64,000 bases of DNA from assembly GCA_004794785.1 (NCBI GenBank), contig SJOL01009403.1, positions 846,304 to 910,303 on the forward strand, written 5' to 3'. Every line of letters begins with the position of its first letter. Position 1 is the first letter of the stretch. This document shows, one piece after another, positions 12,824-24,205 of this stretch. This DNA is from Opisthorchis felineus (lineage: Eukaryota > Platyhelminthes > Trematoda > Opisthorchiida > Opisthorchiidae). The notes under the pieces are model-generated. The model was not told where the DNA came from, searched no databases, and worked only from the letters and a program-made list of their open reading frames with translations. The position numbers and the translations under genes were made by a program.

Positions 12824-12971
12824 TGAATAACCAACAATGGCCTCCAGAGGAACAGACGATTCTACCTTCTTGGACTGACAACTAACGTGAAAGAACGTGA
12901 ATAGAAGGTAGTGATTTTCGTCCAGATGCTCCGGCAGTTGTATTTTTATTTCGTCATAAATGTCTGGTGTG
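12824..12971 (-). CDS. DOCK6/7/8-like GEF, exon E8 (DHR-1/C2 domain)
   Basis: Acceptor cttttttcacctcttcag, donor TCA|gtgagt. The first base completes the arginine codon begun in E7. The frame then reads [32 protein letters not shown] and PLEAIVGYS. This is one of the best conserved DOCK-C segments (DOCK7: SPDFHEEIKVKLP, then HLLFTFYHVSCQQK and PLETPVGYT). It is the middle of the DHR-1 domain, which binds phosphoinositides and targets DOCK proteins to membranes. Residues 592-640 of the assembled fragment. The match covers the whole exon with no internal break. Confidence 0.96.
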
Positions 12972-15027
12972 CTGAAGAGGTGAAAAAAGAAAGGCAGTCC
13001 AATGAGAACCTCTGCCAAACGAAAAAAAGTGTACATCTAGTTTACTTGTCGCCCGGTAATACATTATTCATCGAATTCGATAGAAAACCTGGCTGCCTTC
13101 AGACAATCACCATTTGCTCTCAACCTGATCGCAATCTTCACCGATTGAATAGAGTCGAATCAAAAAGTCGGAGGCATTAATATGCTTCACTGCTGTACTT
13201 CAAAAAGCCCCATAATAAAAAAGAAAACCGTGAATGGGTTTGGAGTTAGCGAAAGTGTGAATTGTGATTGATCCTGCTTGATTCACGCAGTGGGTACAAT
13301 CACGACAAAATTTGTCACTCATTTTTGCACTGAAAATATGCACACTCCAATGGAGAACCTGAACTTAATACTATAGCAACCGAAAGGATCGCAACTTTTA
13401 GAAAACAGAGCAGGTAGGCATGCACGATGGACAAATAGCCGTGAATTGCTTGGAGGAGGCCAAGATTGACCAAGAAACTAGAAGTTCACTGGACAAACAC
13501 ATTGCTGCGTATCAGATGTTGTAAGCCTAGTGAAAAGGAGACACATCGTGTCTCCGAATGAAAAAAAGCACACAAAATCACCCAAGACACATTCGGATTC
13601 GCAAGATTTGGAAACAGACAAAAAACACGGTGGAGTATATGGAGATTCGATTGAGGCAACAAAGAAGCAAGTTGCATGGTTTTGCGATAACAGTGGAAAA
13701 CAGGTGTCCAAACACCCAGTTTGCAAAACGCAGAACGTTTTGTCAATATCAGCTGAAAGGTAAACATAGTTATTAACTTTTTGTAGCTGAGTATGAGACA
13801 AGGGTGACGAGTTTTCACAAGGAGTCATGGTCATCGGACCACACTAGCCTCCAGATTTTGCAGTAAACCTCAGCATCTACGATTCATGAGAAGAAGTCTA
13901 GAAATAATGGACGAATGTTGTGTATCTTCTACTAACACCGTACTAATAAGTAGTTCCTACAGACATACCTGGACAAAGTAAAGACGTACTGCACTAAACG
14001 GACTTATGGACTCAAACTGGGGTAATTCTGAGCGTGACAAGTCAACTCACCCACAAATGCATACCCATCCCTGGAATTCCAGCTGCAAACTAAATTTAAT
14101 CCATATCACCTCTTTACAAATAGCAATATAGATCAAGACACTCGCTGCTCTATAATTAAACGAAAGGAGTTCGATTCCCTGTAAGCAACACATTCTGTCT
14201 AATGGCCCTACGTATTTATTAGTTTAGAAGGGGAGACATTTGTGAATTCACTCTAAAAACAATCATCTTCACTCGACGGGGCGATTCCTGTCGTTTGTCC
14301 GACGATTGCAAAAGAATACTCCCCGAAATGAAAGGATGTGAAAAGACGGCATAAACTGTATTTCATTTGTCAAGGAAGTTGTCCAGATCCACTATGGCTA
14401 CATAATACTCAACGGGGTAACTCGAACTCTTCAAGCATTTCCGGAGGGTTCTTCCGACAAGGATCACAGAGTGAACAGGGCATCAGGATCTGCTGAACCA
14501 GTGAGCCACAATCGGGACTAGACAGTGAATTTGACAATGCTCGTGGTTCTAGCGGATCCGGTTATACAAATGGATGGTGTGATCCGACCGGAAGTACAAT
14601 ATGACGGATGTTCAATGCTACCGAGTATGTGAAGATGTCCCCGACAAATGAGCTTGCAAAAATGACGCCAGCAATCCAGGTAGTCCGAACAAACCCTCCA
14701 TCGTGACAAATGTAGATGCACCACAGCATTACCTGTTCACATAAGAGTCTAGATTTGCAGTGCCTCACCGTAACAGGTGTATAATGACGGCCAAAAACGA
14801 CAAAGATGAATAAGTTGAATTTCGTCCGAAAAATTAGGCGAACATTCCTGGCTGCATGCACAAGTAATTGAAATGAAATATGTTTCACACTTAATCATGA
14901 ATTAGAATACCAAATTCCTTTAAAGAGAATACTACCTAGAAAACAATGGTTTCTATCTACCGTACACCCCAATGGGAGAATCACCATATAAGATACGAAC
15001 AAGGTGAAAAGACAGTATAAAACTCAC
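12972..15027 (-). other. DOCK intron between E7 and E8
   Basis: A 2.06 kb GT-AG intron. Open frames at 13478-13834 (minus) and 14562-14888 (minus) are not conserved, and the E7/E8 phases join without them. No clear repeat seen. Confidence 0.75.
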
Positions 15028-15098
15028 CGAACGTGATAAAGAACAGGTGTAAACGCTTCACAAACGAAGGTAGGAGAATTACTTTTTCCATAAATAGC
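15028..15098 (-). CDS. DOCK6/7/8-like GEF, exon E7 (DHR-1/C2 domain)
   Basis: A 71-base exon: acceptor ccccttttctctacag, donor TTCG|gtgagt. It reads AIYGKSNSPTFVCEAFTPVL then YHV, leaving two bases (CG) that E8 completes to arginine. The DOCK7 counterpart is [20 protein letters not shown] then YHNR. The GKS and Y-H positions of the C2 domain are kept. Residues 568-590 of the assembled fragment. The exon is preceded by the ILP end of E6, which matches the DOCK AMP-V junction. Confidence 0.95.
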
Positions 15099-15561
15099 CT
15101 GTAGAGAAAAGGGGTGCAGAGAGGAGGAAATGAGCAGTCTTTCGTTAAGTGGAGGAAATACTGTGACCAAACGAATGTCCTGAGATATCACAGACGCTAC
15201 CAACATCGCGTTTGAGTCATCGAACTTGCACTGCTGCTGTTCAGCTGAAACCTTCGGCGAAGGTCGCGAATTCGAGTCCTGCCTTCTCGTTCGCATGTGT
15301 ACGTGTGCTCTTATTCAAGAATATACAGATTCTGCTCTCTCCATCATCAGTACCCTGGCGATATAAACCTCAGATTTACCTGAGTGCAGTTACTTGGAAT
15401 CGCATTCCCGATGGCGCAAAAACACCATAACCCTTCGACCAAAGGTCAAAACTTGAGATAAAGTTAGATGCAGACGGAAGCATACCTCAAACAGCTGTGC
15501 ACGTGTCAAAACCAATAGCTTGATATGGAGCTGCCTTTTGAGCGGGTAAGCCCATACTTAC
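15099..15561 (-). other. DOCK intron between E6 and E7
   Basis: The shortest intron here (463 bases), GT-AG (donor CCG|gtaagt). A B-box-like stretch at about 15262-15276 on the plus strand has no accompanying A box that I can see. Confidence 0.75.
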
Positions 15562-15685
15562 CGGAAGTATTTTAGCGACCGAATCCTCAGTGTGCACAAG
15601 CTGAATCCGAATGGAAATATTGCGTGCCGATGACTCACGGCTGGGACAGAGAGCCACACTCTTTGGATAGATGTAAAGGAGGTTT
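15562..15685 (-). CDS. DOCK6/7/8-like GEF, exon E6 (start of DHR-1/C2)
   Basis: One base completing an arginine codon, then 41 codons: NLLYIYPKSVALCPSRESSA, RNISIRIQLVHTED, then AKILP. The RNLLYIYP and SARNI motifs mark the start of the DHR-1 (C2) domain in DOCK-C proteins; DOCK7 has RNLLYIYPQSLNF and SARNITVKVQFM. The acceptor is ccatgccttttag and the donor is CCG|gtaagt. The open frame continues upstream to 15912, but that extension has no DOCK similarity and lies before the acceptor, so it is intron. Residues 527-567 of the assembled fragment. Confidence 0.95.
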
Positions 15686-18021
15686 CTAAAAGGCATGGAA
15701 GTAGATTCGAGATTATGAAACACATGAGCTATGTGTTCGCAGAAACTCTCGGAAGCAAAACACATTCCATGAATTTCATTGAACACTTCGTTCACAGTAA
15801 AACTAGCAGAATAACAACAAAGCGGTAAAGTGTCTTGGATCAACAACCCTTTGAAAAATGGGTTAGTGTGCAGAATTCGCTTCGTTTTTTCTGTTATCAA
15901 CATTCTTCCCAACGTGGAGGTTATGCAGCGTTGACAAAATAGTATCCATATTTGTCATCTGGGTTGTTCTATACGCCCAAATGACACCCTTGGTCACAAT
16001 ACTCGAAGACGCTTGAAATCACACCACTCGCGGTTTCCAGAAGCAATGAAGGGCCAAACTTTGCGAAGCAGATAGTGCAATCGAAAATCCAGCAGAATCA
16101 CCATCATAAAGATGACCTGCTCCCACAATTAAGCAAAAAATATAGATGAAAACGCACAGACCATCCAAAGATTTACTGGTACATTACAGTGAATGCACTG
16201 TTTACGCTCCTGATAAACCACAACAGTAGGTTAATGTTGCGCTTGTCTGAATTTCCCTGCTCTCCAATTTCTAGGTGACCGAGACTGCAGTAGCTGAAAC
16301 CAGTGCAACTGGCACATGGCTATAGTTGACTAACTGAGCTGAAGTAAACCATTTTCCAGACCGACCAATCATTCACGTCCAAAGCGTGAGTGTTTGTCAA
16401 CTTGTGAAGTAATGGAGACGACGGGAGGATTGCGCAAAATGATAAGAGCACGAACCGTGACAACACAAGACCTCGCTTAATAATATCTGGTACGAGGACA
16501 GTATCAACATACTCATTCAAAAAAAGTCAGCTGAAGGAACATGTTGCGTTCACCCGGACCTAGAACTACTACAATTTGTCGGGGAAATCCAGTATAATGT
16601 GCCCCAAAGAGCAACCTGTTTCACCTTCGAACTCGTCCTGGTCCTCTCATCATATGTCTAACGCATCAAATGATGCACGATCAAATGTGATTGGAACACT
16701 GTCATACCGAGCAGCAGTATAGTTCACCTACCTGATTTGGAATAAAAATGTCACGTGTCTGCGTTTCCAGTTAGAATTTTGGCCAAAGTACTTCACAGAC
16801 AACAGTAAATCAATGGAATTTATTAATGATTTCGCGTCGTGAATAAAAAAATAAAGAAATTCCAGGAGGGTTAGTTAAAGACTGCAATTTTCCTGAATAC
16901 AAACAATGAGAGAAACCGCCTAACCAATCAAATGGGCTTCCAAGTTACAAAGGTCCACCCGACCCAAACACTGAGAAGTGCTCAGTTCGGTACACTGGTA
17001 TGAAGTTAGCTTAAAACCCACGAGTTCTTAAGGTTAGCGATCTTCATGAATACCTGAGCAAAACCTGAATGACCAAACTGTAGAGTGACAAAGGGCATCC
17101 ATTTATCGATAACACAGCGGTGCAGCATAAATATATTTTGTCATCACTGGTCATGCTGTCACGTGATTCATGTGAGCACACAAAATATGCTGGGTGCATG
17201 TTTGCTTTCACTTTGAACATCAGAGTACTAGGTGTGGGTAGCGAAAGGAAGACAGGAAAACCTGATCGTACAATGGTCAGTCGTCCGTTGAATAAAATGA
17301 GCAAGCACAGGAGAGGTTTACCACAGACCACCCAACACTCGCAACTTCAGTTCTCTCAAAAGTCTGACGTGCAGATACAAAAGGTGAGGATGATTCTGGT
17401 AGAAGAAGCTTTATTCCCTTTAGCCTGTGTTGGTAAGTCTAGATGGAAACTGACAGCAACGCCGCGAAATATGCAGGGTAGAGCTCTGTTAGAACGAGTC
17501 CGCTTGTACCGGGACAAAAGTTTGTTGTAACGGAGGTTCGTTACAAGAAAGACGTGCTTAAAGCTACCTCGGCAGCTACATAACACCATTTTTACGGAAC
17601 AACGGAAAATGCTAGATACGGAGGAATTATTCACCACAGCATTCGTCAAATGAATAAATACGGGTCATTGGTACGTAAACAAGGGTCGGTAGTACTGTTG
17701 CTGGTTGAATTGGTTGCTGAGCCTGACGATCTTGTAGCAAACGTTTCGTTTCTAATCGGAAAGGCAGCAACGGTGCGCTACAACAAAATATAGAAACAGA
17801 ACTTCCGTCATCTAACAACTCGACAACGAAATGAACGAACCGAATTACTAACATTCACATCTATGTAGAACGACTGCATGGTGACCGGAAACATTATCTT
17901 GACATCTTGACTCCACTAAGCCTCAACACTGAAGAGCCGTTGCAACCTTGCCATGTCAGGCCACGGCCCTTCGGATATACCAAAGTAGTGCGTCCTCCGT
18001 ACGTTGAATTCGGTCATTCCA

Positions 18022-18108
18022 AGCCTGTAGCTGTGGGGTACAGCAGGCGTAGTTAGTACGCGCACCCTTTCACCACGGAAATCTGGTACCGGGTTTGTAG
18101 GCCGGTAA
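18022..18108 (-). repeat. Dispersed repeat C, flanking a SINE tail
   Basis: Read on the minus strand, this stretch continues directly from the 3' end of the SINE fragment at 18131-18180, with the translated signature YQISVV in one frame. The SINE copy at 35.3 kb is followed by the same signature at 35226-35280. The nucleotide match includes an aatctggta/gatctgata block and a cacccttt-ccac block. Confidence 0.5.
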
Positions 18109-18130
18109 TAATAATCAATGAATATAATTC

Positions 18131-18180
18131 TTTCAGCTGTAACACTCTTTCGGTGCCTAGCTGCCAAGCACCCTGGAACT
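18131..18180 (-). repeat. SINE 3'-end fragment
   Basis: The minus-strand SINE terminus only: on the plus strand, ttcagctgtaacactctttc followed by ggtgcctagctgcca, the same end as the copies at 27.46 and 35.29 kb. The head and most of the body are absent. Confidence 0.75.
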
Positions 18181-19544
18181 GGCTTAACAGAACACACTGA
18201 TCTGACCAGGTCGAAGTAGCCCATTCGCCAAAAAATACACACAGACTTTTACCATCGGTATGCACATGGAAGCAGTTCGAATGTTTCCAAGAGAACTTGC
18301 TCACATACCTGATCTTTCCATTTAATTTACTAAATAATTGAAAGCCTTTTGAAAACTTGTCAAGCCAGATGGCTCGTTCTCTTGAATTGCGCAGCCTGAA
18401 GCATAGCAAAGTATGCCCATCATGTGCGTCGATCGATCGTTCCAAACCAGGTTACGCGACCTCACGTCGTGCAGCATTTCTATGAGGCCTTGTAGTAGCA
18501 AGACACATGTCAGATGCAGTATGCACTAAAACGTACCCACACAAATTGCCGAGCTTAAGATTATGTACACTAATCTTCCAAGAAATGGTACGAGGTGAGT
18601 TCAAATTTCTAGATACCTGGACCGGCCCCGCTGTTGAATTTGGTCCACAGTGCTTGAGTGCCCGAATCAAACCTCTTCAATCTTGAAAGTTGAATTTACA
18701 AGGTCTAACGCAGCCAGATCGGCCTCCATGAGGACGGCAAACTAGGCTGAAGTTGTTGACTACAGCACATGATGGACGTGCTTCGGCTAGCAATCTGATG
18801 TGAAAAAGCCCTGGTGAAGCATTTGAAAGAAGTGAAACGCTGGATTTCCGTAGGATGGTGCGATCCACTTAAGCTAATATTCTGATGACAAACGGCTTTG
18901 GCATGTTTTGGCAGTGAATACTGAAAGGGAACGCAATGTGAACAACCGGAAACTGATAAATATCGTCCAAACATGCAACACGCCGTTATGTACATACCAG
19001 TGGCCCGCGTGCCTTTCTTGGCGATTAGGGTGCTTCTTGACGATTCACCATAAACTTCCTTACGGGTAGTCAGGTGTCAAAACATCGTACGAATTTTGTT
19101 TGCATTGCTAATGTACATTATTTCGGCACATAACCTTTAATATCGTTGAATGGCACATAACTCTGTCCAACTAGCCATCCAAAGTCCATGTGTTTCAACT
19201 ATAAACCGAGTAGCAACTGACAGGGGTGGGTTGCAAATTGTTAAGTTACAATGCAAGTTGTTGCATCCACGAAGAACAGGGTCGATGGCTCTTGAGCTCA
19301 GCGCAAGCATCGAGAACAAAACATCAGCATAAATAGTAACGCTTAATTACCATACGACCATGATCAAGAACTGCCTACAGAAAACGACCAAGAACAAGAT
19401 GTGTACATCTTGAAAGAGCTAAGAGATAAACGCTTCCGGGAATCAGATCGAAGTAAAACGCCATCATTTGGATTAACCCAACATCCTTTGAGAACCCCAC
19501 TCAACATTGGCTCGGGATACATCAACAAACTTCGGTTAAACAGT

Positions 19545-19700
19545 CCAACTATGAAGTGACAGCATGTTCGCCACTGAGACCAGCTACGCACCACGCCCTG
19601 TTGAGCGTCTAACCAGGTGCAGGAAGTATCACGTGGACCCCAAACAGGAAAGCTCCCAAATCTCCCAGGGCTCAAGTTAAGTAGCCCACGGGCGGTTTCA
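19545..19700 (-). mobile_element. Non-LTR retrotransposon (LINE) ORF2 C-terminal remnant
   Basis: A minus-strand open frame contains PVWGPRDTSCTWLDAQQG and then WSQWRTCCHF. This is the signature near the end of many flatworm LINE ORF2 proteins (pattern PGWGPRD, about ten residues, W-L, then R-QWR-C-HFL). Only this tail is recognisable. The reverse transcriptase core and the 3' UTR are not identified. It is inside a DOCK intron and in the same orientation as the gene. The element is presumably dead. Confidence 0.7.
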
Positions 19701-19805
19701 CCCGCTTTGGACTCATCAGGTAGGCGCAGTTTCCGAGTTTCCCTCAACTCTATGTTCTACTTGGAAGCAAATTGCACGAAATTCAACTAATACACTACTC
19801 TGCAT

Positions 19806-19920
19806 ACCAATATGGTTTTCACGGCAGACTCACCTGGAACCCAGCTGAATCAGTCATTTATGATGTTTTCCTTCGGCTGAATGTGCTGTACTAAGTCGCC
19901 TCATGTTTCAGTGCTCCAAT
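19806..19920 (+). repeat. Dispersed repeat family B, copy 2 (short)
   Basis: Starts gttttcacggcagactcacc, continues with ggaacccagctgaatcagtc, then tttatgatgtt and gaatgtgctg. These blocks are shared with 61338-61450 and the left end of 4497-4830. The LEQN-coding part of the family is absent here. Confidence 0.6.
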
Positions 19921-20215
19921 AAACGGTTCTTTCGCTTTGATGGAAACACAACGCCGAGCCGAAAATGGAGCAGTATGCTTTTTAAGGACAGACAACTGAG
20001 TGACACACTAGATTTCAGAAGACCACGCATGTCCCACAGTACCGCATGCGACAAACCCTACCAAACATCAAAAGCAAGCAGGACAAGTTGTCCATGAGTC
20101 GGTCGCTCCCTAAATTGCAATCAACCTTCAGGACCTCGAATGCCTTGTTGTATTTCACTTATGCCGACCCACATTGGATGACAAGACACTGAGAAGGGAA
20201 TACGTCCCGACTCAC

Positions 20216-20778
20216 CTATATTCAGCAAATGATGCAAAACGGTGCGACGATAATTCTAGCACTTCACGGATGGGCCTGATAGGGATCATGGTCTTCTGTG
20301 ACGGTGCTTCTTTGGTCTTGGATAGCCGCCCATGTAATCTTTTCGCCACAACACGTGCAGATGGAACCTTTAGAAACAACGGGCCGACATAGGGAACGCC
20401 CTCAGGATTCAGCAAAGGACGGCAGCGAATAGTTTCTGGATCTCGCGTCCTGCGTCGCTCGGCTCCAACATGATAGCCTGTGGAGCGAAGTAACCGCACC
20501 AAGTTCGGCGCGTCCGCACAGGAAAGTCGCATACGAAGTTGAAGGTTAGAAAACTGTCTAAGCCGTCGCAAGGCAACGTACTTTGGATGGAGCAAGGACG
20601 TCAGCGGTGTGATCTGTTCACCGGTTTCATATACACTAGTGTGCGCCATCTCGACGCTGGTTGGTCTTGGGGCAGTATGATGTTCGGGAAACGGTGATAC
20701 AAGGATATTGGAAAGGGTATGACGATGAATTTCCGAAAGATAACGACCCAAGTCCTCATCCCGCATTCGATCTGATTC
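20216..20778 (-). CDS. DOCK6/7/8-like GEF, exon E5 (linker before C2)
   Basis: The largest exon: 187 codons plus two bases. The acceptor is a long pyrimidine tract ending tctctttatcag, and the donor is TATAG|gtgagt. It starts ESDRMRDEDLGRYLSEIHR, matching DOCK7 EGDRLSDEDLYKFLADMRR, and ends IRPIREVLELSSHRFASFAE, matching VRPTREILEFPARDVYVPN just before the C2 domain. Between these ends it is longer and richer in Arg, Pro and Leu than the vertebrate linker (LRRLRQFSNLQLRMRL aligns with LRRLRPITAQLKIDI). Residues 339-525 of the assembled fragment. The expansion looks lineage-specific. Confidence 0.93.
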
Positions 20779-21468
20779 CTGATAAAGAGAGAAAGAAAAG
20801 AATCAACACCGGACTGGACTGCACTTCAATTTGACGTTTTTGAAATCCAAGTATTCTCAACGGAACGTTCGGAATTTTCGTTCTTCGACTTCCAACAAAC
20901 TGCTGTGTGCTTAGAGGGAGCGAGATCGCGGATGAGCATGATGTTGAATGAGTGGGCTACAGAAAGGCGACAAAGAACTAAACATATAAATTATTGTCAA
21001 CATGTTGAAAGAGACTGAACTACTCTATGTGGAGATCCGAAAATTCTAACTTAGTTCTTCAAAAATGAGGTAACGAAGTTAATTTGTATTTTGCGGAATA
21101 TCTAGATTTTTTATTATCAGGTCTGAATAGCAGCTAGCAACCAACCAGCAGCGAAAATCAGTATAATATATAACATAACATACAATATAATCTAATATAT
21201 AGTAAGTCCATAAGCAATTAATACGAAAAGAGAAGACACTATGGAGAAAGCGTTTTCAGCCTCTCCTGAAGGTTGACCCCCTTCAAGGGGAGTTTCAGTT
21301 AATTCGTAGCCCCTTGGAAATGCCACAGTGGCTTCTTTTGGAAGAGGGTCTCTTGGAGTGATTCCTGCCAGTGTTAATTAGTACACTCTCGAATATCCCC
21401 CCCCCCGAAGCTGAGGATGAAAGCGTCGACTTCGTGTGCTGAAACGATTAACTGTTCAACTAACCTAC
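20779..21468 (-). other. DOCK intron between E4 and E5
   Basis: A 0.69 kb GT-AG intron with an AT-rich low-complexity block (about 21160-21208), a small C/G hairpin-like segment (around 21278-21292) and a run of C near 21398-21406. Confidence 0.75.
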
Positions 21469-21701
21469 CTGTTTATAGAAGAATTCGATGAGTAATTCGA
21501 AACTGGGAATCAGAGGCGACCGGCTGTCATTCATTTGTAAATTCGCAGTATCAGCAGCTGAAGTAACAGGAAATTCAGTTTGTCCGGGTGATGCTACCGA
21601 ACTGTCCCGAGGCCCAACACCAGCTTGAGTCGGTTGACTGCGAGGCGCATCAAACGAGGAAGCTTTTGAAGCCCGAAAAGTTTGTCTGTTTTCTGAAAAT
21701 C
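21469..21701 (-). CDS. DOCK6/7/8-like GEF, exon E4 (linker)
   Basis: Two bases plus 77 codons. The acceptor is ccattcttttctatccag; a second one 9 bases further in (gattttcag, start 21692) keeps the frame. The donor is AAACAG|gtaggt. Most of the exon is Ser/Pro/Thr/Ala-rich and not conserved, as this linker also is in other DOCK-C proteins. The end, FELLIEFFYKQ, runs on into ESDR of E5 and matches the DOCK7 junction LTVTNFFKQEGDR. Residues 262-338 of the assembled fragment. The exact 5' edge is the least certain boundary in the gene. Confidence 0.82.
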
Positions 21702-24045
21702 CTGGATAGAAAAGAATGGAAGCAGGCTTGCATGTAATACGGGGCATGTGTTCAACTGATTTATCCATGCATAACATACAGTTCGTGTCGATCCGTACAC
21801 AACGGGTAATGGTCGACAAGAAATTAGTAACGATCTGTTGCGAAAGTACCTTTGGAAACTACCTGCCTAGATTGTGCCTGCACAAACTTCATACAGTGGG
21901 GACACGTGCTGTGGCAAAGGAGAGAAATTAGCCTGGAGACGGAAGCCAAGAACGATGAAGAAGGTTGGCCTACTTTAATTGAACATCGCCAAAAATTGTT
22001 AGTTTGTGTTACAGACACTCGCAAGATTGAGGTCCTCCCATTACGGAGTCCAAACTTCATTCTTGGAGCGTATGATTCGAGTCGCACAACAGACAAAAAG
22101 TCCAACCACCCATTTTCGGCACCGCATAACCTGATCAAATGATGCATCAACGTTGAATATGATAGTTCGAACACGTTTTCGGTCGCCTGCGTACTGACGC
22201 AGCAGTGCTTGCTCTAACAGCGTGCGTTCCCACCAGGAAAGATTAGTTGGAAAAAGTGACCGGCACAAGTCTGACGTTGCGTGTGATGCCCTTCAAGTGG
22301 TACCTGGCATACGCTACCGAAACCACAAATGGATTTACACCTGCAAAAGCCGGGGAGCTGACCAAAATGAATCAACGATCCAAGACACCCAGGGAAGTGG
22401 CCAGTCCTCACGCAGGGAATACCCGAATCCGTAGATCGCACATCCCAAGTAAATAGTTTCAACACAATTCATTAGGTCCTACATTATTGATCTTAAATCG
22501 CATAATCTCAAGATTCATTTGATCAGTCCAACAACCGCTCGATATTTCTGAATAGTACTGTCATTGAACATATGTTCCATATAGCAGCAGACAACAAATT
22601 TTCACTACCACAGCCCGCCTCTATAAGAGTTGTACCATTTTCCATCTCACAATGATGAAGTCAATGAGAAAAAGGTCTGTTGCAATCGCTTCACTGACTC
22701 GCTCTACTGCGAAGGTCATACCAACCTATAGTGCATTGCAAAAGCATCATCATCTATGAAATACACATACAAGAACGTTGATGAACCTCTTCAGCAGTTC
22801 TAATCATGAAACTTAAAAGCAGAGCACAGCATAAGTAAATCTGAGTTCATGAGTTCAGTCCAAAATCAACAGACAAAATACGAGGAAAAATTCTGGTAGG
22901 TCACCCTGACCCAGTTAATTCTAGCTGTGGTGTCAATGTGTACAAACTAAGGTCAAAAGTGCAAACGGGGCGATCGTAAAACAGCATATCGATCCGACTA
23001 ATAAAACTTTCATTTCCACCTGATAATGATGAAGAGGTGTATGGTCCAGTGTAGAAAACAGCATTCACCATGGGTGCAATTGGACAAACTATTTTAAATA
23101 GGTCAACTACAAAGCGACACTCTTCAGCTAAAAACCGTATCGAAATCGGCTTCACGTATAGGAAAAAATATACTGGCTGTGTCATTTTCTTCAAGTTTAT
23201 TGCATAGAAGCAAAAAATGTCTGCCTGACGAAACCTACATTTCGCTGATGCTAGCTAGCACCACAAAAGGAGTGGGGAAACAAAACTGCAAGTTGATGCC
23301 GTGGTATTCCTTGCGATTGTGGTATTGTGGTATTCCTGTGGCGATAAGCAAAGCACCAACAGGCGCAGGTTTAAGTAACTATGTTCATGAATAACCGGCT
23401 CCTTAATAATGGCCACCTGCGTCACGAAACCTTACAAATTCTTGGAATACTCCTTCGACTTGTATGGGCGAGCCATAAAGCAGCATTTAGTAACCATCAA
23501 CCTACTGAACATGCACGACCTTGCTGAGTAAGCCATGTTCTGCGAAGGTGCAGAGAGCGACCGGAAACACAGATGTTGAACATACAACGAATCATTTTCC
23601 TTGAATGCATCACTGAAATCTTTCGACTGCACAACACGGTAAACCGTAAGTGTGTTTCCACAAGCCGACAGACTAAGCTTAGAAAGCCATGCTATTCAGT
23701 TTGCCATAAAGCCTCATTTCGGTACAGCTGCCTTACTCTTTCGGATATTTTCCCACTACGCCCCATCGTCTGTATCCAGATCAAACGCAACGCGAACCAT
23801 TACACTAAGAGACACTGTTCAGCACCAAAGATGATAGCAGAGATGAGTACTTATTCGCCTTTGATAATGACAGTGGTGGATTACATTCGAAAGCAAGTGA
23901 TTTGATACAAGCATCGATCTGCTACAAGCCCCTTTTCGAAAAACGAGATCACTCAATCGAATGGGTAAGACACATAACAGCCACTACCTTTGAAAATCCA
24001 ACAGTGCTATTATATGAAGGAAATCTTTAGAAACATCACGCTCAC
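21702..24045 (-). other. DOCK intron between E3 and E4
   Basis: A 2.34 kb GT-AG intron (donor AACG|gtgagc). Several overlapping open frames on both strands at 21.7-22.5 and 22.9-23.9 kb lack recognisable domains. No clear repeat found. Confidence 0.75.
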
Positions 24046-24205
24046 CGTTCACCACCATGGGATCAGATGAGACACCCACATGCTGCAAGTTAGATTTCAC
24101 AGAATTAAGCAATAGCGGGGTCAAATCAATAGCAGTCCAAGCCAATGGCATACGATATGGTCCCAAGCGTTTGCAGTTCCACTTGATTGATGTCTCAATA
24201 CGGGT
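24046..24205 (-). CDS. DOCK6/7/8-like GEF, exon E3 (N-terminal region)
   Basis: 53 codons plus one base. The acceptor is ggtcactttttattttcag and the donor is AACG|gtgagc. It reads TRIETSIKWNCKRLGPYRMP then LAWTAIDL, aligned with DOCK7 CQRLGKYRMPFAWTAIHL, a hallmark shared by DOCK-C and DOCK-D proteins. The last third (HVGVSSDPMVVN) is variable. It joins E2 in phase 0 and E4 in phase 1 (the G plus two bases of E4 give glycine). Residues 208-260 of the assembled fragment. Confidence 0.95.

Larger units (their letters stand above)
15686..20215 (-). other. Long DOCK intron between E5 and E6
   Basis: 4.5 kb, the longest intron recognised. It holds a SINE tail with an adjoining repeat (about 18022-18180), a LINE coding remnant (about 19545-19700) and a family B repeat (19806-19920). 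A 136-codon plus-strand open frame at 17120-17530 has no recognisable domain. Confidence 0.75.

Noticed and set aside
15205..15290. Box-B-like sequence (gaattcgagtcc) suggesting a tRNA
   Set aside because: No box A at the right distance and no cloverleaf could be drawn.
15686..15912. Upstream open extension of exon E6
   Set aside because: It precedes the acceptor ccatgccttttag, has no DOCK similarity, and E5 joins E6 in phase without it.
17120..17530. 136-codon plus-strand frame inside a DOCK intron, antisense to the gene
   Set aside because: No domain, no splice signals that fit, and the other strand is also open over half of it.
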